The translations under genes and the position numbers were made by a program. Source: Billgrantia ethanolica (GTDB taxonomy: Bacteria; Pseudomonadota; Gammaproteobacteria; Pseudomonadales; Halomonadaceae). From it: 64,000 bases of DNA. The DNA lies in NCBI RefSeq assembly GCF_021404305.1, contig NZ_JABFTX010000001.1, forward strand, positions 372,001-436,000. The letters are read 5' to 3'. This document shows, piece after piece, positions 52,495-60,895 of the stretch. Below the pieces are notes generated by a model. The model was not told where the DNA came from and ran no database searches. It saw nothing but the letters and a program-made list of their open reading frames with translations. Within the stretch, counting starts at the first letter, position 1, and every line of letters starts with the position of its first letter.

Positions 52495-53778
52495 ATGCTG
52501 TGGATTTTCCTGGGCATCCTGTTCGCCTCCATCGCCATGGGGCTGCCGATTGCCTTCGGCCTCGGCGTGGCCGCCGTGGTCCTGGCCATACTCTCCGATA
52601 TTCCGCTGTCAATCCTGATCGAGCAATCGATCCGTGGGGTCAACAATTTCCCGCTGCTGGCCATTCCTTTCTTCATTCTGGTAGGTGAGGTGATGAGCCA
52701 TGGCGGTATCGCCCGTCGCTTGATGGAGCTGGCCGGAGCGCTGGTCGGCTTCGTGCGTGGCGGCCTGGGTCAGGTTGCCATTACCGGTTCGATGTTCTTC
52801 GGGGGCATCAGCGGTTCGGCGGTGGCCGACACCGCCGCCACCGGCTCAATGATGATTCCGTCGATGAAGCAGCAGGGCTATTCCGCGCCCCATGCCACGG
52901 CGATCAATACCGTCTCCTCGGTGATCGGCATCATCATTCCGCCTTCGATTCCGCTGATTCTGTTCGGTATCGTCACCGAGACCTCGATCAGCCGGCTTTT
53001 CATTGCCGGGGTCGTGCCGGGCTTGATGATCGGCTTCGCGCTGATGGTGACCACGTTCATCATGGCCAGCATCGAGCATGCCGGCCAGACGCGGCGCTTC
53101 GAGCTGGGCCGTCTGTGGCATGCATTCAAGGCAGCCTGGCTGGCGCTGGTACTGCCGGTGATCGTCATCGGCGGCATCATCGGCGGCGTCTTCACCGCAA
53201 CCGAAGCGGCGGTGGTGGCGTTGCTCTACTCGCTGTTCATCTCGATGGTGTTCTACCGCGAGTTCCACCCCCGCGAGCTGTGGGGCATGTTGATCCGCAC
53301 CGCGCGGCTGACCGGCATGGTGCTGCTGCTGTTGGCCTTCGCCACCGTCATCGCCTGGTTCCTGACCATCAACATGGTGCCGCAGACCCTGGTGCGCCAG
53401 GTGCAGGCGATTACCGAAGAGCCGTTCCTGCTGCTGCTGATCGTGGCGGCCCTGCTGCTGCTGGTGGGCTTCGTCATGGACCTGACCCCGGCGATGGTGA
53501 TCATGGCGCCGATGCTCACGCCCATCGTCACTTCGGTGGGGGTCGACCCGGTCTACTTCGGCGTGCTGATGGCCTTCATTCTCGGCATCGGTCTGTTGAC
53601 CCCACCGGTGGGCACCTGCCTCTACGTGGGCTGCGGCGTCGGCCGGGTCAGCATGGAGCAGCTGGTGAAAGCTATGCTGCCTTATTACGCGGCGTTGCTG
53701 GTGGTACTGGTGGTGCTGATCGCCTTCCCCGGTATCGTGACTTGGCTGCCCGATCTGGCTGCCGTGCGCGGCAACTGA
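52495..53778 (+). CDS. TRAP transporter large permease (DctM)
   Basis: A 427-residue, twelve-helix permease. Family signatures are LLAIPFFILVGEVMSHGGIARRLMELAG, GGISGSAVADTAATGSMMIPSM (the sodium/solute-site region), IIPPSIPLILFGIVTETSI and the end-domain LTPPVGTCLYVGCGVG. It moves the solute in co-transport with Na+, fitting a halophile. It begins 3 nt after dctQ. Confidence 0.92.
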   Translation: MLWIFLGILFASIAMGLPIAFGLGVAAVVLAILSDIPLSILIEQSIRGVNNFPLLAIPFFILVGEVMSHGGIARRLMELAGALVGFVRGGLGQVAITGSMFFGGISGSAVADTAATGSMMIPSMKQQGYSAPHATAINTVSSVIGIIIPPSIPLILFGIVTETSISRLFIAGVVPGLMIGFALMVTTFIMASIEHAGQTRRFELGRLWHAFKAAWLALVLPVIVIGGIIGGVFTATEAAVVALLYSLFISMVFYREFHPRELWGMLIRTARLTGMVLLLLAFATVIAWFLTINMVPQTLVRQVQAITEEPFLLLLIVAALLLLVGFVMDLTPAMVIMAPMLTPIVTSVGVDPVYFGVLMAFILGIGLLTPPVGTCLYVGCGVGRVSMEQLVKAMLPYYAALLVVLVVLIAFPGIVTWLPDLAAVRGN

Positions 53779-53793
53779 GAACAGGGAGATCTC

Positions 53794-54312
53794 GTGAAGG
53801 ATGCTACGTACCGCATCGTGGTGATGGGGGTGTCGGGTTCGGGCAAGTCGTGCGTCGGCGCGTTGCTTGCTCGCCGTCTCGGCGTCGCCTTCATCGACGG
53901 CGACGACTATCACTCGCCGACCAGTGTCGCCAAGATGGCGAGCGGCATTCCGCTAGACGACGAGGATCGCCGCGAGTGGCTCGAGACCTTGGCAAACTTG
54001 ATCGACCAGAGTCGCCGCCGCAATGAGTCCCTGGTGCTGGCCTGCTCGGCGCTCAAGCAGCGCTATCGTGAGCTGCTGCGGCGTGGCGACCCGGAGCTCG
54101 TGTTCCTGTTCCTTCAGGGGGAGCGCACCCAGCTGCGCGAGCGCCTGGCGAGCAGAGAAGAACACTTCTTTCGTGGCGATGCGATGCTCGACAGTCAACT
54201 GCGCGATCTCGAAATACCCGGTGATCACGAGGCCGTGACCTGCAGCATTGGCGATGCCCCGGATACCATCGTCGACACTTTCCTCGAGGTCTTGCCGCGC
54301 TGCCGAGGCTGA
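53794..54312 (+). CDS. gntK: Gluconokinase
   Basis: A 172-residue kinase of the thermosensitive/thermoresistant gluconokinase group: P-loop VMGVSGSGKSCVGALLA, the gluconate motif IDGDDYHSPTSVAKMASGIPLDDEDRREWLETLA and ALKQRYRELLRRGDPELVFLFLQG. It phosphorylates gluconate to 6-phosphogluconate for the pentose phosphate or Entner-Doudoroff route. The start is GTG 53794 with GGGAG upstream, 15 nt after dctM. Its substrate identifies that of the TRAP system. Confidence 0.92.
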   Translation: MKDATYRIVVMGVSGSGKSCVGALLARRLGVAFIDGDDYHSPTSVAKMASGIPLDDEDRREWLETLANLIDQSRRRNESLVLACSALKQRYRELLRRGDPELVFLFLQGERTQLRERLASREEHFFRGDAMLDSQLRDLEIPGDHEAVTCSIGDAPDTIVDTFLEVLPRCRG

Positions 54313-54369
54313 CGGCCCCGTGGGTCTGGGCCGGGCAGCGGGGGAGGAGGAAGTCCGGTATCATGCGTT

Positions 54370-54403
54370 GCCTGCCGGTGCCGGCCATGGCGCACCGGCA
54401 GGC
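54370..54403 (+). repeat. Hairpin between gntK and gntR
   Basis: Twelve-bp inverted repeat (GCCTGCCGGTGC and complement) around a 10-nt loop in the 114-nt gap between gntK and gntR. It lacks a T-tract. It may lower gntR expression relative to the operon or stabilise the gntK 3' end. Confidence 0.55.
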
Positions 54404-54426
54404 CCAACTACCGTCAGCGGGGAATC

Positions 54427-55422
54427 GTGAAGAAGAAGCGACCGACACTCCAGGACATCGCCGACCGGGTCGGGGCGACCAAGATGACGGTCAGTCGTTG
54501 CCTACGCGACCCGACGACGGTGTCGGAAGGCCTGCGTGAGCGTATCTTCAGCGTGGCCGAACAGGTCGGCTACATCCCCAATCGGGCGCCCGACCTGCTC
54601 TCGCGAGCCACCAGCCACTCCATCGGCCTGCTGGTTCCCTCGCTCTCCAACCAGGTGTTCGCCGACGTGCTAGTGGGCATCGAGGAGGTGACTGAGCCGC
54701 TGGGCTATCACCTGATGCTGGCGCACTACGGCTATAGCCCTGAGCTGGAAGAGCGCAGCCTGGCGTCGCTGCTCTCCTACAACGTCGACGGTCTGATTCT
54801 CTCCGACAGCCACCATACCGTGCGTACCTGCCGCATGCTCGAAACCGCGGGCATTCCCACGGTCGAGATCATGGACTCGCTGAGCAAGCCGCTGCACCAG
54901 GCGGTGGGCTACGACAACGTGCGTGCCGCCTACGACATGATCAGCGAGATGATTCGCCAAGGTCGGCGTCGCATCGTCTATCTTGCCGTGCGTCTCGATC
55001 AGCGTACCCGTCAGCGGGAAGAAGGGTACCGGCGAGCGATGGCAGAACACGGGCTCGACCCTCTCACCCTGCACCGTAGCCAGCGCTCCTCCTACAGCGT
55101 GGGGGCGGCGCTGCTCAACGAGATTCTCGTCGAGCACCCGGATACCGACGGTATCTTCTGCACCAACGACGACGTGGCGGTGGGGGCCTACTTCGAGTGT
55201 CTGCGTCAGGGGGTGGCGGTGCCGGAGCGCATGGCCATTGCCGGTTTCCACGGCCACGACGTGGGCCAGGTGATGTCGCCGCGACTGGCCAGCGTGGTCA
55301 CGCCGCGGCGGGATATCGGCAGGCGTGCTGCCACCGAGTTGATGGCGAGGATCCAGGGCAAGGCGTTGGTAGAGCCTGTCATCGACCTGGGGTATCGGAT
55401 TGAGCCCGGCATGACCCTGTAG
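54427..55422 (+). CDS. gntR: Gluconate repressor GntR (LacI family)
   Basis: A 331-residue regulator. The N-terminal HTH (KKRPTLQDIADRVGATKMTVSRCLRDP) and hinge (GYIPNRAPDLLSRATSHSIGLL) are nearly those of E. coli GntR, as are VDGLILSDSHHT, DGIFCTNDDVAVGAYFECLRQGV and AIAGFHGHDVGQVMSPRLASV. It should release the operator at 50.67 kb when gluconate is bound. The start is GTG 54427 with GGGGA upstream. No operator copy was seen directly before gntR, so it may be read through from the operon. Confidence 0.93.
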   Translation: MKKKRPTLQDIADRVGATKMTVSRCLRDPTTVSEGLRERIFSVAEQVGYIPNRAPDLLSRATSHSIGLLVPSLSNQVFADVLVGIEEVTEPLGYHLMLAHYGYSPELEERSLASLLSYNVDGLILSDSHHTVRTCRMLETAGIPTVEIMDSLSKPLHQAVGYDNVRAAYDMISEMIRQGRRRIVYLAVRLDQRTRQREEGYRRAMAEHGLDPLTLHRSQRSSYSVGAALLNEILVEHPDTDGIFCTNDDVAVGAYFECLRQGVAVPERMAIAGFHGHDVGQVMSPRLASVVTPRRDIGRRAATELMARIQGKALVEPVIDLGYRIEPGMTL

Positions 55423-55434
55423 CCCCGCTTCCCC

Positions 55435-55836
55435 TTAGGCTGTGTCGTTTCGCTCGGGTTGGCGCGCCATCAGCGTGATCTCGACGTTGGAGCCGCCGCT
55501 GAGGCGTGGCGATTCGGTGCAGGTGCGGGCGGGGTAGCGCTTGTTCTCGAAGAATTCGGCGTAGGCCGCGTCCATGGTGTGAATGGTGTCCAGACTCGTC
55601 AGGTGAACGTCCACCCGTACCACGTCGGCCATCGAGGCGCCGGCATATTCCAGCATGCGTGAGAGGCGGCGCATCACCCAGCGGGTCTCCTCGGCGATAT
55701 CGCCCAACACGGCTTCACCGCCCTGAATGTCGGTCACCGTCAATCCGGAAAGGAAGATGTAGTGGCCGTCCTGCACGATATGGCTACCGGGAAAGACCGG
55801 TATGGCAAGCGTCGGGTCGTTGCGGAAACGGTGCAT
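55435..55836 (-). CDS. RidA-family protein
   Basis: A 133-residue member of the RidA/YjgF fold: PVFPGSHIVQDGHYIFLSGLT, DIAEETRWVMRRLSRMLEYAGASMADVVRVDVHLTSLDTI and YPARTCTESPRLSGGSNVEITLMA. The conserved Arg (PARTC) that binds 2-aminoacrylate carboxylate is present. It would hydrolyse reactive enamines, for example those made by PLP dehydratases like the one at 63 kb. Convergent with gntR, divergent from the MaoC-PTA gene. Confidence 0.87.
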   Translation of the reverse strand: MHRFRNDPTLAIPVFPGSHIVQDGHYIFLSGLTVTDIQGGEAVLGDIAEETRWVMRRLSRMLEYAGASMADVVRVDVHLTSLDTIHTMDAAYAEFFENKRYPARTCTESPRLSGGSNVEITLMARQPERNDTA

Positions 55837-55986
55837 GGCGCTGCCCCTGGCTGCGATGGCGTTCCCTCATTGTGGTTGCATCTGCCCGAGGTGCAAGGCG
55901 CTTGCCTTCGCTGTATGCCTGGCCGATGCTATCTGCTGAAGTATGCTGCGACGCAGTATTCTCCCTCATTCGACAAGGCGACGCGC

Positions 55987-57405
55987 ATGGAAGGTCAGGA
56001 ACAGCGTGCAGAGAACGGATACATCGAGAATCGCACCTTCGATGAAATCGGCATTGGCGATACGGCTGCGCTTGAGAAACGGCTGACGCTGGACGACATC
56101 AAGCTCTTTGCGATCATGTCCGGCGACATCAACCCGGCCCACCTGGACGATGACTTCGCCAAGAGCACCCGCTTTCAGGAAGTCATCGCCCATGGAATGT
56201 GGGGTGGGGCGCTGATCTCCACCGTGCTCGGCACCGAACTGCCCGGTCCCGGCACCATCTATCTGGGCCAGACCCTGCGCTTTCGCAAGCCGGTGAGGCT
56301 CGGTGATGTGCTGCGGGTGAGCGTGAGGGCCCAGGCCAAGGACGAAGAACACAAGCGCATCACCTTCGACTGCTTGTGCACCAATCAAAACGGCGAGACC
56401 GTGATCGAAGGGCAGGCGGAGGTGCACGCGCCGACCGAGAAGATTCGCCGGCCGCGCACCTTGCTGCCGCGGGTGCGGCTGGCGGAACGGGCGCACCTGC
56501 ACGAGATGCTCAGCGCCGCCGAGCATCCCGCCCCGGTGAGCATGGCCGTGGTGCATCCGGTGGACGAAGTCTCGATCATGGGCGCCTACGAATCGGCCCG
56601 TCAGGGGCTCATTCGTCCGGTGCTGGTGGGGCCTAAGGCCAAGGTGCATGCCGCCGCCGAGGCCGCCGGCATCGATATTGCCGAGTTCGAGCTGGTCGAC
56701 GTGCCCCACAGCCATGCCGCCGCGGCCGAGGCCGTGGCCATGACCCGGGCGGGACGGGTGGAGGCGCTGATGAAAGGGGCGCTGCACACCGATGAGCTGC
56801 TGCACGAGGTGGTCAAGCGCGACACTGGCTTGCGCACCGAGCGCTGCCTGAGCCACGTGATGGCCTTCGATGTGCCGACCTACCCGCGCCCGCTGTTCAT
56901 CACCGATGCGGCGATCAATATCTACCCGACCCTTGCGCACAAGAAGGACATCGTGCAGAACGCCATCGATCTGGCCCATGCGGTCGGTCTCGAATCGCCC
57001 CGGGTGGCGATCCTGTCGGCGGTGGAGACGGTCAACCCCAAGATTGCCTCGACCGTGGAAGCCGCGGCCCTGTGCAAGATGGCGGAGCGTGGGCAGATCC
57101 GCGGCGGGGTGCTCGACGGTCCGCTGGCCTTCGACAACGCGGTTTCCGAGGCGGCCGCCGCGGCCAAGGGCATCGTCTCGCCGGTGGCGGGGCGCGCCGA
57201 CATCCTGGTGGCCCCCGATCTCGAATCGGCCAACATGCTGATGAAGCAGCTCACCTATCTGGCCGACGCCACCGGTGCCGGGCTGGTGGTCGGCGCACGG
57301 GTACCGATCGTACTCACCAGCCGCGCCGACGACGCCATCACCCGCATGGCCTCCTGTGCCCTGGCGCTGCTGGTTTCCGAGCAGCACAAGAGGGCGCGGG
57401 CATGA
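55987..57405 (+). CDS. MaoC hydratase-phosphate acetyltransferase fusion
   Basis: A 472-residue two-domain enzyme. Residues about 15-150 form a MaoC-like hot-dog hydratase (KLFAIMSGDINPAHLDDDFAK with the catalytic Asp/His pair). Residues 160-472 form a phosphotransacetylase/phosphotransbutyrylase (VHPVDEVSIMGAYESARQGLIRPVLVGPKAK; FITDAAINIYPTLAHKKDIVQNAIDLA; GGVLDGPLAFDNAVS). This bifunctional type is known. ATG 55987 has AAGGCGA before it; an in-frame start at 55762 would run through the ridA promoter. It overlaps ackA by 4 nt, giving acyl-CoA to acyl-phosphate to acid plus ATP. Confidence 0.9.
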   Translation: MEGQEQRAENGYIENRTFDEIGIGDTAALEKRLTLDDIKLFAIMSGDINPAHLDDDFAKSTRFQEVIAHGMWGGALISTVLGTELPGPGTIYLGQTLRFRKPVRLGDVLRVSVRAQAKDEEHKRITFDCLCTNQNGETVIEGQAEVHAPTEKIRRPRTLLPRVRLAERAHLHEMLSAAEHPAPVSMAVVHPVDEVSIMGAYESARQGLIRPVLVGPKAKVHAAAEAAGIDIAEFELVDVPHSHAAAAEAVAMTRAGRVEALMKGALHTDELLHEVVKRDTGLRTERCLSHVMAFDVPTYPRPLFITDAAINIYPTLAHKKDIVQNAIDLAHAVGLESPRVAILSAVETVNPKIASTVEAAALCKMAERGQIRGGVLDGPLAFDNAVSEAAAAAKGIVSPVAGRADILVAPDLESANMLMKQLTYLADATGAGLVVGARVPIVLTSRADDAITRMASCALALLVSEQHKRARA

Positions 57406-58622
57406 GCGGCGAGATACTGGCCGTCAACAGTGGCTCCTCGAGTCTCAAGTTCGCCCTGTTCGATGCCGCCCGTACGGTCAGCCCCATGGCCATGCAGGTG
57501 CGCTACCGCGGCCAGTTCTCGGGCCTCGGCAGTAGGGCTCGGGCCGAGCTGCAAGCCGGGTCCGGTACCGAGCTGAATGCAGAGCAAGACGCGGCGCTTT
57601 ACGACGTACCGGCAACGCTGGATCACGCGGGGGCGCTGGAACGCCTTCTGCAATGGGTCGAGGACAACCCGGCGCTGGGCGACATCAGAGCCGTTGGCCA
57701 CCGTATCGTGCATGGCGGCGCCCGCTACCGCGAGCCGCTGCGTCTGGATGCCGACTCCTTTGCTGCACTGGAGGCGCTGATCGAACTGGCGCCGCTGCAT
57801 CAGCCGCATGGCCTGGCGCCGGTTCGTGCCTTGACCGGTCTGCGTCCGGGGCTGCCCCAGTACGCCTGCTTCGACACCGCCTTTCATGCCACTCAGCCGG
57901 CGGTGGCGCAGACCTTTCCGCTGCCGCGCCGTTTTCGCGAGCAGGGCGTGATCCGCTACGGCTTCCATGGGCTCTCCTTCGACTACGTCAGCCGTGCACT
58001 GTGCACTGAGCGGCAGCGTGTTCAGGCGACGCCGGGTGGGCGCGTGGTCATTGCCCACCTGGGTAACGGGGCCAGTCTGTGTGCGCTGCGTGATGGTAAG
58101 AGCGTGGCTGCCACTACCGGATTCACCGCCGTGGAAGGACTGATGATGGGCACCCGCAGCGGCAGCCTCGACCCGGGCCTGGTGCTGCATCTGATTCTTC
58201 ACGAGGGCATGAGCGCCGAGGCCGTGCAGCGGCTGCTCTACAAGGAGTCGGGGTTGCTTGGAGTATCCGGAATCAGCGGCGACATGCGCGAGCTGCTGGC
58301 TAGCGAGGCGCCCGAAGCCGCCGAGGCCGTCGAGCTGTTCGTCTATCGCATCGTGCGTGAGGTCGGCAGCCTGGCGGCGGCCCTGGGTGGGCTCGATCAC
58401 CTCGTCTTCACCGCCGGCATCGGCGAGCGTGCCGCGCCGATCCGTGCCGCCGTGGCGCAGGGCTGCGAATGGCTCGGTGCGCGCCTCGATGACGCGGCCA
58501 ATGCCGCGAATGCCCTCGATATCGCCGCGGCCGACAGCCGGCTCGGGCTGTGGGTCGTACCCACCGACGAAGAGCGCATGATTGCCTGGTACACCGCCAC
58601 CGAGCTGGCGCGACAGACCTGA
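57402..58622 (+). CDS. ackA: Acetate kinase
   Basis: A 406-residue ASKHA-fold kinase: ILAVNSGSSSLKFALFD at the N-terminus, GHRIVHGGARYREP, FDTAFHATQPAVAQTFPLP, VVIAHLGNGASLCALRDGKSV and DHLVFTAGIGERAAPIRAAV. It interconverts acetyl phosphate plus ADP with acetate plus ATP; propionyl phosphate is also used by relatives. GAGGGC precedes ATG. ATGA coupling to the phosphate acetyltransferase fusion supports channelled acyl-phosphate use. Confidence 0.92.
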   Translation: MSGEILAVNSGSSSLKFALFDAARTVSPMAMQVRYRGQFSGLGSRARAELQAGSGTELNAEQDAALYDVPATLDHAGALERLLQWVEDNPALGDIRAVGHRIVHGGARYREPLRLDADSFAALEALIELAPLHQPHGLAPVRALTGLRPGLPQYACFDTAFHATQPAVAQTFPLPRRFREQGVIRYGFHGLSFDYVSRALCTERQRVQATPGGRVVIAHLGNGASLCALRDGKSVAATTGFTAVEGLMMGTRSGSLDPGLVLHLILHEGMSAEAVQRLLYKESGLLGVSGISGDMRELLASEAPEAAEAVELFVYRIVREVGSLAAALGGLDHLVFTAGIGERAAPIRAAVAQGCEWLGARLDDAANAANALDIAAADSRLGLWVVPTDEERMIAWYTATELARQT

Positions 58623-58693
58623 TCCGCTGTATCGGTTGCACCTCTACCAGCTTCATCGCCTTCTCAGCCGTGGGGCCGGCTTTCAAGCCGGCC

Positions 58694-58740
58694 TTGACGC
58701 TGCCTGCGTACGTCCTATTCTGAATAGACCGGTCGGTCTA
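58694..58740 (+). promoter_or_regulatory. Promoter and operator of TetR-type gene
   Basis: TTGACG (58694-58699), a 16-nt spacer and TATTCT (58716-58721) form a good sigma-70-type promoter. TAGACCG-GT-CGGTCTA (58725-58740) is a 7-bp-arm inverted repeat spanning the expected start site and ending 9 nt before the regulator's ATG. This is the usual TetR-family TAGACCGNNCGGTCTA operator, implying autorepression. Confidence 0.8.
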
Positions 58741-58749
58741 GGAGAGAAA

Positions 58750-59331
58750 ATGGCACTCAACACCAAGGAGCAACTGCTCGAAGCCGGGCTATCGATGCTG
58801 CTCAAGCACGGTTACAACGACTTGGGCATTCAGGCGCTGCTGGAGGCAACGGGCGTACCCAAGGGGTCCTTCTATCATCACTTCGGCAGCAAGGAGGACT
58901 TCGCCCTGCAAGTCATCGATCGCTACATGCAGGAGGTGCACCAAGGGCTGGAAGCCGCCCTGCAGGACCAGACGCTTCGACCGTTGGAGCGGGCACGACG
59001 CTTCTTCGAGCTATCGCGGGAGAAGTACCGTCAAGACGGCCACCTGGGCTGCATGCTCGGAGCTTTGGGGCAGGAACTGTCCGGCGTGAATCCGACCTTC
59101 GCGCGCAAGATCGAGGACTGTTTCTCCGTGGTGACACGACATATTGCGGAGTGCCTGGAAGAGGCAAGACAGCAGGGCCAGCTGGCGCCCGATGCCGACC
59201 CCGTGGAGCTGGCCAACCTGCTGCTGAACTGCTGGGAGGGGGCTGCCTTGCGCAGCCGTTTACTCAGAGATCCGGCACCGCTCGATCGAATGCTGGATTT
59301 CTATTTTGCAGCGGCGACTCGTGACGCTTGA
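58750..59331 (+). CDS. TetR/AcrR-family regulator
   Basis: A 193-residue repressor. The HTH is typical: TKEQLLEAGLSMLLKHGYNDLGIQALLEATGVPKGSFYHHFGSKEDFAL. The effector domain starts at VIDRYMQEVHQGLE and contains LGCMLGALGQELSG, as in regulators of aldehyde and quinone stress genes. AGGAGA before ATG 58750. It probably controls itself and the DUF1326-DUF2182 pair 46 nt downstream. Confidence 0.87.
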   Translation: MALNTKEQLLEAGLSMLLKHGYNDLGIQALLEATGVPKGSFYHHFGSKEDFALQVIDRYMQEVHQGLEAALQDQTLRPLERARRFFELSREKYRQDGHLGCMLGALGQELSGVNPTFARKIEDCFSVVTRHIAECLEEARQQGQLAPDADPVELANLLLNCWEGAALRSRLLRDPAPLDRMLDFYFAAATRDA

Positions 59332-59377
59332 ACGTGCCGGTTGCCGGTGCTCACACTCAAGCTGATGGAGGTGGATC

Positions 59378-60025
59378 ATGACAACAACAATGACGACGCC
59401 GACAACGACAAAGGCAGGCTATCGACTCGAGGGCACGATGCTGGAGATCTGCTCGTGTTCCGCCCCCTGTCCATGCTTTCTCGGTGAAGACCCCGACGGC
59501 AACGAATGCCATGGCGTGATCGCCTTCAAGCTGGAAAAGGGGCAGGCCAGGGGCGTCGATGTATCCGGTTTGACTCTCATGAACGTGGCGCACATACCGG
59601 GCAATGCCCTGGCCGGCGGCTGGCGTTCGGTCATCTTGATCGACAGTGCCGCTGACGACGCGCAATACGAAGCGCTGCTGGACGCTTTTGGCGGCAAGTT
59701 GGGGGGGCCGTTGGCCGACCTTGCCGGCCTGGTAGGGGAGGTCGTGGCCGTGGAGCGTGTGCCGATCGTGCATGAGGCCCGGCAGGTGGAAGGGCGCTTG
59801 ATCGCACAGGGTAGGGTCGAGGCGGAGCTTGCCCCGATCCAATCCTCACCGGACGGAACCACGGCCACGATGCATGACAGTGCCTTCACCACGGTCAAGG
59901 GTGCCCCGGCCTATCTCGGCAAGTCGCGGCGTTATCGGGTCAGCATGCCGCAGCATGACATGAGCTGGACTCACGACGGGCAGAATGCCATTCAGACCGC
60001 CTGGAAGATGGAGTTCGAGCCGTGA
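59378..60025 (+). CDS. DUF1326 protein with CxC-x3-CxC motif
   Basis: A 215-residue cytosolic protein. The N-terminus carries the DUF1326 signature YRLEGTMLEICSCSAPCPCFLG, a CxCxxxCxC cluster that looks suited to binding a soft metal such as copper or iron. Later segments are GGWRSVILIDSAADDAQYEALLDAFGG and SWTHDGQNAIQTAWKMEFEP. No enzymatic activity is known. GGAGGTGG precedes ATG 59378. A GTGA overlap couples it to the DUF2182 membrane protein. Confidence 0.85.
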   Translation: MTTTMTTPTTTKAGYRLEGTMLEICSCSAPCPCFLGEDPDGNECHGVIAFKLEKGQARGVDVSGLTLMNVAHIPGNALAGGWRSVILIDSAADDAQYEALLDAFGGKLGGPLADLAGLVGEVVAVERVPIVHEARQVEGRLIAQGRVEAELAPIQSSPDGTTATMHDSAFTTVKGAPAYLGKSRRYRVSMPQHDMSWTHDGQNAIQTAWKMEFEP

Positions 60026-60813
60026 GTGCCGCGCTCGACCGGCAGGCGAACCGGATTACCGCTGACAACCTTCTGCTGCTGGGCATCATTGGCCTGGCGT
60101 GGCTGTTGGCCATCGTGGCCGAGCTGACCGGCAGGGTGCAGTGGGTCCATCATCACCAGCTGGTCGTCGACGACATGGCACTCTGGAGCAGCCTGTTCCT
60201 GTTCCTGCTCGCCTGGCAGCTACACATAGCGGCCATGATGCTGCCGTCCACCCTGCCCATGGTCGGCCTGTTCCGTCAGGCGGCAGCCGGCCAGTCCCGT
60301 CCGGGGGTGGCATGGGCCTGCTTCCTGGGTGGCTATCTGCTGGTGTGGACCATGTTCGGTGTGCTGGCCCTGCTGGGCGACACGCTGCTGGGGAGGGCTC
60401 TTGCGGACTGGCACTGGTTGATGCATCGACCTGAATGGATGATGGGAGCCGTGCTGGTGCTGGCCGGGGCCTTCCAGTTCACGTCACTCAAGTCGCGGTG
60501 CCTGGACAAGTGCCGCCAGCCACGCTCTTTCCTGCTGGCGCATTACCGGCGAGGTCTGGGTGGGGCGATGACGCTCGGCCTCCGGCATGGGCTGTTCTGT
60601 CTGGGGTGTTGCTGGGCGCTCATGCTGGTGATGTTCGTGGTCGGCATTGCCAACCTGGCGTGGATGGCGCCCCTGGCTGCGCTCATGATTTACGAGAAGA
60701 TCGGCCGCCATGGAGACAGGGTGGTGCGGCCGGCCGGCATGGCCCTGATCCTGCTGGGTGCACTCGTGTTCCTTGGCCCGGCGTGGATGCCAGCCCTGGT
60801 GCACATGCATTGA
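60022..60813 (+). CDS. DUF2182 predicted metal-binding membrane protein
   Basis: A 263-residue inner-membrane protein with about seven helices. Family hallmarks are LAWQLHIAAMMLPSTLPMV (Met-rich MMLPS), CLDKCRQPRSFLL, and GLFCLGCCWALMLVMFVVG with a Cys cluster. The Met/Cys-rich helices suggest metal handling. The start is GTG 60022 with GGAG in the DUF1326 coding sequence. The pair with DUF1326 is recurrent in bacteria; here it sits behind a TetR gene. Confidence 0.85.
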   Translation: MSAALDRQANRITADNLLLLGIIGLAWLLAIVAELTGRVQWVHHHQLVVDDMALWSSLFLFLLAWQLHIAAMMLPSTLPMVGLFRQAAAGQSRPGVAWACFLGGYLLVWTMFGVLALLGDTLLGRALADWHWLMHRPEWMMGAVLVLAGAFQFTSLKSRCLDKCRQPRSFLLAHYRRGLGGAMTLGLRHGLFCLGCCWALMLVMFVVGIANLAWMAPLAALMIYEKIGRHGDRVVRPAGMALILLGALVFLGPAWMPALVHMH

Positions 60814-60849
60814 ACCTGCATTGATGAACATGCATTGAAAGGAAGTTTG

Positions 60850-60878
60850 CGGCGGCTCCTGCCGTGCAGGAGCCGCCG
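60850..60878. terminator. Strong hairpin between DUF2182 and MocR genes
   Basis: Perfect 13-bp stem (CGGCGGCTCCTGC and complement) with a 3-nt loop between convergent genes; probable shared terminator although no T-tract follows. Confidence 0.6.
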
Positions 60879-60895
60879 TGCCATGTCGGGGAGCG

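Noticed and set aside
55762-55986. Upstream extension of the MaoC-PTA protein
   Set aside because: It overlaps the divergent ridA 5' end, has no ribosome site and no homology-like sequence, whereas ATG 55987 has both a site and a normal family start.
55966-57387. Long reverse open frame of about 470 codons
   Set aside because: Antisense to the MaoC-PTA gene, which has full family motifs; the predicted protein is low-complexity His/Gly-rich.
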